From the NCBI GenBank assembly GCA_003157445.1, contig PMJN01000293.1:1908-8080 (forward strand): a stretch of 6,173 nt of DNA, read 5' to 3'. Position 1 is the first letter of the stretch; each line of letters begins with the position of its first letter. Origin of the DNA: Micrococcales bacterium (GTDB taxonomy: Bacteria > Actinomycetota > Actinomycetes > Actinomycetales > Dermatophilaceae). Shown in pieces: positions 1 to 6,155 of this stretch. The notes under the pieces were generated by a model. That model worked only from the letters and a program-made list of their open reading frames with translations. It had not been told where the DNA came from and did no database searches. Position numbers and translations under genes: made by a program.

Positions 1-2031
1 CGCATGTTCGGCTGCATGGGCGGCCCCCGGGATACCGCTGGGTGGGACCCCAGCGGCATCCAGCATCTCCTCCGTCATGGTCCACCACACAGCCTTGGTG
101 CGCAGAGACCTCTCCGGCAAGTCCAGCGGATGCTCCCCAAGAACCTGCCCGCCGGGCAGTGCGCGCAGGAAAGACGTGACCTGAGAGCGGACGTCGACAC
201 TACCGAAGCAGAGCTCGACCGGCCCCCAGGCCTGTGACTGCTCGATCCGGCCGATGTCGAAAGCGCTCACGGATCGTGCACGAGTGGACCACCCCGGGTC
301 GCCGGCCACGACGATGGCATGGGAGTCCTTCACGTCATAGTGGGCGACCACGTAGGGCTGGCCCTGATGCACGTACACCGCACCGGTGTGGACGCTGGAG
401 TGGGCTGCTGTCCCGTCGACCGTGCCCAGAACACGTCCCGTGGACCGCTCGACAATTCGCACCGTTTCGCCGGTGCCACGAAGGGAGACGTGGTCGGTGG
501 CTCGTTCGGGTCGCGTCCAGAACCACCCGCCAGGGCGTCGGCGCAGCAGCCCACGAGCGACCAGTACCTCGAGCAGGCCACCCATGCTCGGCCCGAAGAA
601 CTGCCCATCCTGTGAGGTCAGTGGCAGCTCGGCGGCGGCTGCGGCCAGATGCGGAGCCAGGATGTAGGGGTTCTGCGGATCCAGGACGGCCGCCTCCACG
701 GGCCGGTCGAACAAGGCCTTGGGATGGTGGACCAGATAGGTGTCCAAGGGGTCGTCGCCAGCGACCAGGACGGCCAAGGATGGAGATCCGGCGCGTCCGG
801 CGCGACCGGCCTGTTGCCACAGGGACGCGCAGGTCCCCGGCCAGCCCGCCATCAGAACTGCGTCCAGGCCGCTTACGTCGATGCCCAGCTCCAGGGCGTT
901 GGTAGCCGCCAGACCGCGTAAGGCACCCGAGCGAAGGCGCTTTTCCAGCTCGCGCCGCTCCTCAGGCAGGTATCCACCGCGGTATGCCGCCACGCAAGAT
1001 CCCAGTGTCGGGTCCACCTCGTTAAGTGAGCGTCGAGCGCTGGCCGCGATCGCCTCGACTCCGGCGCGTGAGCGACCGAATGCCACGGTTTGTACGCCGT
1101 CGGCCACGAGGTCCGCCAGCAGATCGGCGGTCTCGGCGACCGCGCTGCGCCGATGCGGGGCATTGCGCTTGTCAACGTCGCTGCCACCGCCGCTGAGCAC
1201 GAGGCCGGGCTCCCACAGACCGAACGTCATCTGCTCTCGGGGCGACCCGTCCAGGATGACGGGACGGACCGGCAAGCCGGTAAGTGCGCTGGCCTGCCTT
1301 TCAGGGTCGGCGACCGTCGCACTCGCCAGGATGAAGGTTGGGAAGGAGCCGTAGTGTGCGGCAACCCTGCGCAGACGGCGTAGCAGTGCAGCCAGGTGGG
1401 AGCCAAATACCCCCCGGTAGACGTGGCATTCGTCGATCACGACGTACTGCAGAGACCTCAGGAAGGCAGCCCAGCGTGAGTGAGCGGGCAGCAGTGAGTG
1501 ATGGACGAGGTCGGGGTTGGTCAGGACGTACTGGCAATGGTTCCGGATCCAGCGGCGTTCGTCAGCTGGTGTGTCGCCGTCGTAGGTCGCGGCACGCAGC
1601 CCGGGGATGGCCAGAGAGGTCAGCCGCGCTAGCTGGTCGCCGGCCAGGGCTTTGGTCGGGCTCAGATACAGAGCGGTGGCACCTCGACCGGACGGGGCGC
1701 TCGCACCGTCGAGAATGTCGGAGAGCACTGGTAGGAGGTAGCCGAGACTCTTGCCTGAGGCCGTGCCGGTGGAGATGACGACATGGGTGCCGTCATGGGC
1801 CCAGTCAGCGGCCTCGCGTTGATGGGACCACAGCGCAGTGATGCCCGCGGTGCTGAAGGCGGAATAGACCGCTGGAGCAACCCAGTGCGGCCATAGCGCC
1901 ACCTCTTGACGGCGCGCAGGAACCTCGTGGACGTGCACGAGCCGCTCCGTGCGGCGTCCGCTCGACAGACGCGCGAGCACCTCCGGGGGGTCGAAGGCCG
2001 GCCGGGTTGCAGGTCGAGGATCGCTTGGCAT
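1..2031 (-). CDS. DEAD/DEAH-box helicase with DUF1998-type C-terminus (MrfA/YprA-like), C-terminus cut by window edge
   Basis: The frame from ATG at 2031 stays open for 677 codons to base 1 with no internal stop, so the 3' end lies outside the window. Visible superfamily 2 motifs, in order: LWSHQREA (about 68-75, Q-like), motif I TGTASGKS (88-95), motif II DECH (200-203), motif III SAT (237-239), TNALELGID (377-385) and motif VI QQAGRAGR (406-413). The segment around 652-677 (VWWTM, then HAAEHA at 672-677) matches where the DUF1998/MZB zinc-binding domain of MrfA-like proteins begins; its cysteines would lie beyond the edge. B. subtilis MrfA is a 3'-5' DNA helicase acting in mitomycin C damage repair; the same role here is inference. 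Family length is about 750-800 residues, so roughly 100 are missing. The start is supported by the lack of upstream in-frame start codons before position 2046. A GGAGG at 2047-2051 is rather far away (15 nt). The gene diverges from bldG. Confidence 0.93.
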   Translation of the reverse strand, partial: MPSDPRPATRPAFDPPEVLARLSSGRRTERLVHVHEVPARRQEVALWPHWVAPAVYSAFSTAGITALWSHQREAADWAHDGTHVVISTGTASGKSLGYLLPVLSDILDGASAPSGRGATALYLSPTKALAGDQLARLTSLAIPGLRAATYDGDTPADERRWIRNHCQYVLTNPDLVHHSLLPAHSRWAAFLRSLQYVVIDECHVYRGVFGSHLAALLRRLRRVAAHYGSFPTFILASATVADPERQASALTGLPVRPVILDGSPREQMTFGLWEPGLVLSGGGSDVDKRNAPHRRSAVAETADLLADLVADGVQTVAFGRSRAGVEAIAASARRSLNEVDPTLGSCVAAYRGGYLPEERRELEKRLRSGALRGLAATNALELGIDVSGLDAVLMAGWPGTCASLWQQAGRAGRAGSPSLAVLVAGDDPLDTYLVHHPKALFDRPVEAAVLDPQNPYILAPHLAAAAAELPLTSQDGQFFGPSMGGLLEVLVARGLLRRRPGGWFWTRPERATDHVSLRGTGETVRIVERSTGRVLGTVDGTAAHSSVHTGAVYVHQGQPYVVAHYDVKDSHAIVVAGDPGWSTRARSVSAFDIGRIEQSQAWGPVELCFGSVDVRSQVTSFLRALPGGQVLGEHPLDLPERSLRTKAVWWTMTEEMLDAAGVPPSGIPGAAHAAEHA

Positions 2032-2115
2032 CTCATAGACCGTATGCCTCCGGTTGCGGCACGGGGCTAGTGTGAGTTTGAGTGGCCGTCCGGATGACGA
2101 CGAGGGGAGCGGGAC
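2032..2115. promoter_or_regulatory. Divergent intergenic region between helicase and bldG
   Basis: These 84 bases separate two divergent starts and must hold at least part of both promoters. Seen on the minus strand: GGAGG at 2051-2047, and TACGGT at 2044-2039, seven bases before the helicase ATG. No convincing -35 box accompanies it. On the plus strand a TAGTGT at 2068-2073 could be a weak -10 box for bldG, but the nearest TTG-containing box (2054-2059) is only 8 bases upstream, too close for a normal spacer. No terminator or strong palindrome is seen. Specific promoter assignments here are low confidence. Confidence 0.4.
2104..2109 (+). promoter_or_regulatory. Ribosome binding site that fixes the GTG start of bldG
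   Basis: GGGGAG lies six bases before GTG at 2116. It decides the start in favour of this GTG over any downstream ATG, and the resulting N-terminus (MDLSISS) fits the N-terminus of BldG-family proteins. Confidence 0.75.
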
Positions 2116-2466
2116 GTGGATCTGTCCATCAGCAGCGAGGCTCGCGGGGAAACCACCGTTGTGCACGTTGGCGGCGAGATCGATGTCTATACGGCCCCTG
2201 TGCTGCGTGAACACCTCGATGAACACATCTCGGCGGGGCGTGTCCATCTGGTAGTGGATCTCAGCGGTGTCACGTTCATGGCTTCGACGGGTCTTGGCGT
2301 GCTGGTGGGGCGCCTCAAGCTCGTGAGAGCAGCCAACGGCACACTGTGCCTGGTCTGCTCCAGCGACCGCACACTCAGTGTGTTCTCGATCACAGGCCTC
2401 GACAAGGTCTTCCAGATCTTCCCAAGCGTCGATAGTGCTCTGGCCGCGACAGCCGCAACCGCCTGA
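2116..2466 (+). CDS. bldG: BldG-like STAS-domain anti-sigma factor antagonist
   Basis: This is a 116-residue single STAS domain, the normal length for SpoIIAA/BldG proteins. These cytosolic proteins bind an anti-sigma kinase and free its sigma factor; phosphorylation of one serine switches them off. Visible features: [15 protein letters not shown] (about 20-34), [10 protein letters not shown] (45-54), [12 protein letters not shown] (57-68) and [20 protein letters not shown] (92-111). Together these are very close to Streptomyces BldG as I recall it. Ser57 is the expected phosphosite and sits at the same residue number as in S. coelicolor BldG. Position 56 is Ala, where SpoIIAA and BldG have Asp (DST/DSS). 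The gene starts at GTG with a good SD six bases upstream. Unlike in Streptomyces, no anti-sigma gene follows; the next gene on this strand is hppA, 216 bases on. Other STAS paralogues such as RsbV types are possible, but BldG fits both sequence and location best. Confidence 0.9.
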   Translation: MDLSISSEARGETTVVHVGGEIDVYTAPVLREHLDEHISAGRVHLVVDLSGVTFMASTGLGVLVGRLKLVRAANGTLCLVCSSDRTLSVFSITGLDKVFQIFPSVDSALAATAATA

Positions 2467-2682
2467 CGCAGACCTCGACCGGCTGGCGCACTGGGGGGCG
2501 CCGAGGAAATCTACGCCACTAACTCGGGGACCAACCTCTGCGGGTTACAATGACCCGCACCATCCCGCTCCGGCGGCCGCGTTGCCGCGTGACGATCTGG
2601 ACTTGCCTGGTTACACACCACTGGAGTCCCTTTTGTGCGCACGTCCAATTGCTTTCTGTGATGTTCCCTCATGGAGGATTGA
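2467..2682 (+). other. Gene-free gap between bldG and hppA
   Basis: I find no credible gene in these 216 bases. Overlapping open frames are arginine/proline-rich shadows without good ribosome binding sites. A weak hairpin lies 18-36 bases after the bldG stop (GGCGC at 2485-2489 with GCGCC at 2498-2502, 8-base loop, no T tract); it could be a poor terminator. A better palindrome, at 2540-2558, carries a -10-like box and is listed separately. The rest would form an hppA leader of about 125 bases. I do not recognise a riboswitch in it. Confidence 0.5.
2540..2558 (+). promoter_or_regulatory. Candidate hppA promoter -10 box inside a 6-bp palindrome
   Basis: TACAAT at 2546-2551 matches the consensus -10 box TATAAT at five of six bases and is the best such match in the bldG-hppA gap. 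It sits in the loop of a perfect inverted repeat, GCGGGT (2540-2545) and ACCCGC (2553-2558), separated by seven bases. Transcription from it would start near 2558 and give a leader of about 125 nt before hppA. There is no recognisable -35 hexamer at the right distance (the region around 2522-2528 is CTCGGG-like). The promoter could therefore be activator-dependent, or the match fortuitous. A repressor binding the palindrome is a reasonable but untested inference. Confidence 0.35.
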
Positions 2683-5070
2683 ATGCCTGGCCTTATCCCA
2701 GCCGTTGGCCCACCGCTCGCCTTGACAGGCACGAACCTGACCTTGGTGATCGTGGTCGCCGTGATCGCCGCCGTGGCTCTGACTATGGGTGTCGTCTTCC
2801 GTCGGCAGGTTCTCGCTGCTGACCCCGGCACCGCAAAGATGCAAGAGATCGGCGATGCTGTCGAAGAAGGTGCCCACGCCTATCTGGCTCGTCAGTTCAA
2901 GACGCTGTCCGTCTTCGTAGTTATCGTCTTCTTCTTGCTGTTGATCCTTCCCGCAGACACGGCAGGGATTCGTTGGGGGCGTTCGGGATACTTCGTCCTG
3001 GGTGCGCTCTTTTCTGCAGCGGTCGGTTACTTCGGCATGAGCCTGGCAGTGAAGGCAAATGTGCGCGTCGCCTCGGCGGCGAACAACTCAGGCCGCGACG
3101 AGGGCATGCGCATCGCCTTCCGTACCGGTGGCACGGTCGGGATGATGACCGTTGGCCTTGGCTTGCTGGGTGCCTCATCGGTCGTGCTCATCTACAAGGG
3201 CAATGCCCCCACCGTGCTTGAGGGTTTCGGCTTCGGTGCAGCTCTGCTGGCCATGTTCATGCGGGTCGGCGGCGGTATCTTCACCAAGGCCGCTGACGTC
3301 GGCGCTGACCTGGTTGGCAAGGTCGAGGCCGGTATCCCCGAGGACGACCCCCGTAACGCGGCGACAATCGCAGACAACGTGGGTGACAACGTCGGTGACT
3401 GTGCGGGTATGGCGGCTGACCTCTTCGAGTCGTATGCCGTGACGCTGGTCGCAGCACTGATCCTGGGCAAGGCCGCCTTCGGCGAGCAGGGTCTGGTCTT
3501 CCCGCTGATCGTTCCCGCAGTCGGTGTCCTGACCGCGATCATGGGTGTTTTCATCACTAAGCCTCGTCCGGGTGAGAACGGCCTCATCGCGATCAACCGC
3601 GGCTTCTTCATCTCGGCGGGAGTTTCGGCCGTGCTCTCGGCGGTCGCTGCTTGGGTGTACCTGCCGGCTAAGTTCTCCGGTCTCGTAGGCGCTGACTCCA
3701 CCATCAAGGCGCTGGACGGCAGCAAATTGCTTTTCCTGACGCTGACTCCGCGGATCGCGGCAACCCTTGCGGTCTTCATCGGTATCGCGCTCGCCGGGAT
3801 CATCCTCATGCTGACCGGACACTTCACCGGCACCGACAAGCGTCCCACGAAGGACGTGGCCCGAACCTCGCTGACCGGAGCCGCCACCGTCGTGCTGGCT
3901 GGCATTGGCGTCGGTCTCGAGTCTGCGGTCTACACCACGGCCATCATCGCAGCGGCGGTCTACCTGTCCTTCCTGATTGGTGGCGGATCGGTCATCCTGT
4001 CGCTGTTCCTGATCGCACTGTCTGGTTGTGGTCTGCTGACCACTGTCGGAGTCATCGTGGCGATGGACACCTTCGGCCCCGTCTCGGACAACGCCCAGGG
4101 CATCGCTGAGATGTCTGGTGACGTCCACGGCGACGGAGTGCAGGTACTGACCGAGCTCGACGCGGTCGGCAACACCACTAAGGCCATCACCAAGGGCATC
4201 GCGATCGCCACCGCTGTGTTGGCTGCCACCGCTTTGTTCGGGTCCTACACCTCTGCGTGGCAGACCCAGGTACAGGCCATCATTGACTCAGGGTCGCTCA
4301 AGACGCAGCCGACCGCCTTTGTCCAGTCGATGTTCGATCTGCAGATCGTCACCCCGAGTACCCTGGTGGGTCTGCTGATTGGATCCTCGGTCGTCTTCCT
4401 CTTCTCCGGCTTGGCCATCAACGCGGTGACTCGTGCGGCAGGTGCCATCGTGTTCGAGGTGCGCCGCCAGTTCCGCGAGCACCCCGGGATCATGGACTAC
4501 ACCGAGAAGCCTGAGTACGGCCGCGTGGTCGACATTTGCACGAAGGACTCGCTGCGCGAGCTCGCGACGCCGGGTCTGCTGGCCGCGCTGATGCCCGTCG
4601 TGGTGGGCTTCGGACTTGGCATCGGCCCGCTGGCCGGGTTCTTGGCAGGCGCCATCGGTACGGGTGCACTTATGGCCGTCTTCCTGGCCAACGCAGGTGG
4701 CTCGTGGGACAACGCCAAGAAGATCGTCGAGGACGGTGCCCATGGCGGCAAGGGCTCTGCGGCCCATGAAGCCACGGTCATCGGCGACACCGTGGGTGAC
4801 CCGTTCAAGGACACGGCAGGGCCGGCGATCAACCCGCTGCTCAAGGTCATGAACCTGGTGTCGGTCCTTATCGCGCCCGCGATCGTCACCCTCACCGTCG
4901 GCTCAGGGGCCAACAACCTCGAACGATGGACTATCGCACTGGCTGCTTTCGCGGTAGTGGTGATCGCGGTCTCTATCAGCCGAAGTCGCGAGATCGGGAT
5001 CGCAGTGGACGAGGGCGGCGACGGCAACGGCAACGGCAAGGTCGCTGTGAGCGAGCCCGCGTCGGTCTGA
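2683..5070 (+). CDS. hppA: Membrane-bound H+-translocating pyrophosphatase, K+-independent type
   Basis: This 795-residue integral membrane protein hydrolyses pyrophosphate and pumps protons across the cytoplasmic membrane. Length matches bacterial M-PPases, with about 16 hydrophobic segments, the first near 20-41. The PPi/Mg-binding signature DX7KXE is present (D205, K213, E215), followed by EDDPRNAATIADNVGDNVGD at 220-239. The second acidic loop has GDTVGDPFKD at 701-710, after DNAKK at 676-680 and the EDGAHGGKG segment. The class-determining motif reads GNTTKAIT, with Lys500 and Thr503. Lys and Thr at these places mark K+-independent H+-PPases; K+-dependent and Na+-pumping enzymes carry Ala at the Lys position. 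ATG follows GGAGG (2673-2677) by five bases. The C-terminus ends in a low-complexity tail rich in Gly-Asn (GGCAAC repeats near 5021-5038). It is followed by a strong hairpin. It probably forms its own transcription unit. Confidence 0.97.
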   Translation: MPGLIPAVGPPLALTGTNLTLVIVVAVIAAVALTMGVVFRRQVLAADPGTAKMQEIGDAVEEGAHAYLARQFKTLSVFVVIVFFLLLILPADTAGIRWGRSGYFVLGALFSAAVGYFGMSLAVKANVRVASAANNSGRDEGMRIAFRTGGTVGMMTVGLGLLGASSVVLIYKGNAPTVLEGFGFGAALLAMFMRVGGGIFTKAADVGADLVGKVEAGIPEDDPRNAATIADNVGDNVGDCAGMAADLFESYAVTLVAALILGKAAFGEQGLVFPLIVPAVGVLTAIMGVFITKPRPGENGLIAINRGFFISAGVSAVLSAVAAWVYLPAKFSGLVGADSTIKALDGSKLLFLTLTPRIAATLAVFIGIALAGIILMLTGHFTGTDKRPTKDVARTSLTGAATVVLAGIGVGLESAVYTTAIIAAAVYLSFLIGGGSVILSLFLIALSGCGLLTTVGVIVAMDTFGPVSDNAQGIAEMSGDVHGDGVQVLTELDAVGNTTKAITKGIAIATAVLAATALFGSYTSAWQTQVQAIIDSGSLKTQPTAFVQSMFDLQIVTPSTLVGLLIGSSVVFLFSGLAINAVTRAAGAIVFEVRRQFREHPGIMDYTEKPEYGRVVDICTKDSLRELATPGLLAALMPVVVGFGLGIGPLAGFLAGAIGTGALMAVFLANAGGSWDNAKKIVEDGAHGGKGSAAHEATVIGDTVGDPFKDTAGPAINPLLKVMNLVSVLIAPAIVTLTVGSGANNLERWTIALAAFAVVVIAVSISRSREIGIAVDEGGDGNGNGKVAVSEPASV

Positions 5071-5094
5071 CCGCAAGCTGAAGTAGCCCGTATC

Positions 5095-5142
5095 CAGACC
5101 GGTGGCCGGTCACCTCATTGGAGGTGACCGGCCACCGGTCTG
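5095..5142. terminator. Perfect 22-bp hairpin, bidirectional terminator between convergent genes
   Basis: Bases 5095-5116 and 5121-5142 are exact reverse complements, giving an uninterrupted 22-bp stem with a four-base loop (ATTG). It starts 24 bases after the hppA stop and ends 21 bases before the dioxygenase stop, so it is placed almost symmetrically between two convergent genes. Neither strand shows a T tract after the stem, so this is not a classical intrinsic terminator. U-less hairpins after genes are common in actinobacteria. Each arm also contains a smaller inverted repeat, GACCGG and CCGGTC separated by three bases (5097-5111 and 5126-5140). Confidence 0.85.
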
Positions 5143-5163
5143 TGGGATCTCACGGGCCAGAGG

Positions 5164-5976
5164 TCAGTCGAACTGCCAGGACCGTTTTGACAGGCCGTAC
5201 CAGAAACCGTCAATGACGCTGTGGTTCGTCAGGTCGCCGCTCTCGTAGGCCGCACCGAGGGCAACGAACAACGGTGCGAAGTGCTCCGTGCGTGGGTGCG
5301 CTTCGTGAGCGGCGGGTGCCTTGGTCAGGAAGTCCAGCAACGAGTCGACGTCAGCTGAGGCCATGGTCTCGCGGGCCCAGGCGTCGAACTCGGCGGAGGC
5401 GACCGGGGCGGGGGTGTCCGAGCCTTCAGCGGGGTTGAACCAGCGCAGGTTGTGGGTGGTGAAACCCGACCCGACGATCAGTGTGCCCTGCTCGCGCAGC
5501 GGCGCGATCCTGCGGCCGATCTCAAACAGCTTTTGCGGGGCGAGGGTTGGCATCGACATCTGCAGGACCGGGACGTCGGCATGCGGGAACATCTCGGCGA
5601 GCGGGACGTAGGCGCCGTGGTCGAGGCCCCGACTCGGGTCGTTGTGCACCAGGGCGCCGGGAGAGCTGAGCAGCTTGGTGACGTCCGCGGCGAGCGCCGG
5701 GGCGCCTGGCGCCTCATAGGTCACCTCGTAGTATCGCTGTGGAAAGCCCCAGAAGTCATAGATCAGAGGCACGGTGGTGGTTGCCGACAGGGCCAGAGGT
5801 GCCTGTTCCCAGTGGGCGGAGATCATCAGAATGCTCCCTGGCCTAGGCAGATCCGCCCCCCAGGAAGCGAGTTCTCTGCTCCACGTGCGGTCATCGGCGA
5901 GTGGGGGCGCGCCATGGCTGAGGTATAGAACTGGCATCCGGCCCGTGTTGGCCGCGGAGTCGCCTGGGGTGGTCAT
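5164..5976 (-). CDS. DODA-type (LigB superfamily, class III) extradiol ring-cleavage dioxygenase
   Basis: This cytosolic 270-residue protein belongs to the family of plant DOPA-4,5-dioxygenase and E. coli YgiD, whose members open catechol-type rings using a metal held by histidines. Length is typical (about 260-270). Visible motifs: YLSHGAP (18-24, His21), ISAHWE (52-57, His55), DFWGFPQRYY (74-83), GLDHGAYVPL (117-126, His120), VGSGFTTHNL (168-177, His175), TEHFAPL (230-236, His232) and the family's ending YGLSKRSWQF. By comparison with YgiD, His21, His55 and His232 are likely the metal ligands and His120 and His175 active-site residues. No expected histidine is missing. The true substrate is unknown; many bacterial members are simply annotated as dioxygenase. 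The chosen ATG has no SD, but an in-frame promoter -10 box six bases upstream suggests a leaderless mRNA. A later start at Met14 would keep the core domain; the promoter position favours the first. Convergent with hppA. Confidence 0.93.
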   Translation of the reverse strand: MTTPGDSAANTGRMPVLYLSHGAPPLADDRTWSRELASWGADLPRPGSILMISAHWEQAPLALSATTTVPLIYDFWGFPQRYYEVTYEAPGAPALAADVTKLLSSPGALVHNDPSRGLDHGAYVPLAEMFPHADVPVLQMSMPTLAPQKLFEIGRRIAPLREQGTLIVGSGFTTHNLRWFNPAEGSDTPAPVASAEFDAWARETMASADVDSLLDFLTKAPAAHEAHPRTEHFAPLFVALGAAYESGDLTNHSVIDGFWYGLSKRSWQFD

Positions 5977-5982
5977 GGTTTG

Positions 5983-6011
5983 ATGCTATCTTCAAGAAAT
6001 TCAACATTCAA
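5983..6011 (-). promoter_or_regulatory. Promoter of the dioxygenase gene, apparently leaderless
   Basis: On the minus strand TTGAAT (6011-6006) is followed by exactly 17 bases and then TAGCAT (5988-5983). Each hexamer matches the -35 and -10 consensus at four of six positions and the -10 fits the actinobacterial TANNNT form. Only six bases (CAAACC) separate the -10 box from the ATG at 5976. Transcription would therefore begin at or next to the first base of the start codon. There is no Shine-Dalgarno sequence, which agrees with a leaderless mRNA, a common class in actinobacteria. The region is markedly AT-rich compared with its surroundings. Confidence 0.6.
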
Positions 6012-6012
6012 C
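5999..6012. repeat. Tandem 7-bp direct repeat within the dioxygenase promoter
   Basis: ATTCAAC occurs twice head to tail (5999-6005 and 6006-6012 on the plus strand), and a third TTCAA core is at 5991-5995. The repeats overlap the -35 box and fill the upstream part of the spacer, where a repressor would block RNA polymerase. The repeat is seen directly; a role as an operator is inference, and no regulator gene is visible in the window. Confidence 0.45.
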
Positions 6013-6054
6013 TAAATCTCACGATGTGTTTCTGGACTCCAACTCGTCCTCAAG

Positions 6055-6126
6055 TTGCCGCCCAGTGGCCAATAGGGGCTACGGTCTATGCGCATTGCCA
6101 TATCGGAGCAGCGACGAATCCGCTGC
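6055..6126 (+). promoter_or_regulatory. Possible promoter and leader hairpin before the right-edge gene
   Basis: TTGCCG (6055-6060) and TACGGT (6080-6085) could be -35 and -10 boxes, but their 19-base spacer is longer than optimal. They would place the start near 6092 and give a leader of about 65 nt. In that leader GCAGCG (6108-6113) pairs with CGCTGC (6121-6126) across a seven-base loop, ending 29 bases before the GTG start. An 8-bp palindrome, ATGCGCAT, lies at 6088-6095 at the presumed transcription start. The evidence is weak for each element. Confidence 0.25.
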
Positions 6127-6140
6127 ATGTGGTGACGGGA

Positions 6141-6148
6141 AGGTGAGG
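6141..6148 (+). promoter_or_regulatory. Ribosome binding site of the right-edge gene
   Basis: AGGTGAGG lies seven bases before GTG at 6156. It also overlaps an in-frame TGA at 6144-6146, which rules out any earlier start for this frame. Confidence 0.55.
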
Positions 6149-6155
6149 ATGCACC

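Noticed and set aside
234..905. 223-codon plus-strand open frame opposite the helicase
   Set aside because: Its Arg/Pro-rich composition is typical of spurious high-GC frames, and the minus strand here encodes well-conserved helicase sequence.
1..2031. Possible frameshifted or broken helicase, as only short minus-strand frames appear complete in this region
   Set aside because: Translating every line in one frame from 2031 to 1 gives an unbroken protein; it only lacks a stop because the gene runs off the window.
1662..2036. 124-codon minus-strand open frame from ATG at 2036
   Set aside because: It is an arginine/proline/serine-rich shadow of the helicase in another frame. The helicase frame carries all conserved motifs through this stretch.
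2550..2822. 90-codon plus-strand frame overlapping the hppA start, as a possible missing partner gene
   Set aside because: It has no ribosome binding site, no anti-sigma kinase motifs, a basic low-quality composition, and overlaps the certain hppA N-terminus.
3175..4128. 317-codon minus-strand open frame opposite hppA
   Set aside because: It lies wholly antisense to hppA, is rich in Asp, Arg, Gln and His as expected from reverse reading of a high-GC membrane gene, and has no recognisable domain.
5015..5040. GGCAAC tandem repeats near the end of hppA, as a possible regulatory or slippage repeat
   Set aside because: They encode a Gly-Asn low-complexity C-terminal tail, which is sufficient explanation.
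6080..6090. 11-base match TACGGTCTATG shared with the minus strand upstream of the helicase (2044-2034)
   Set aside because: By rough count several 11-base matches are expected by chance within 6 kb on both strands; nothing else is shared around the two copies.
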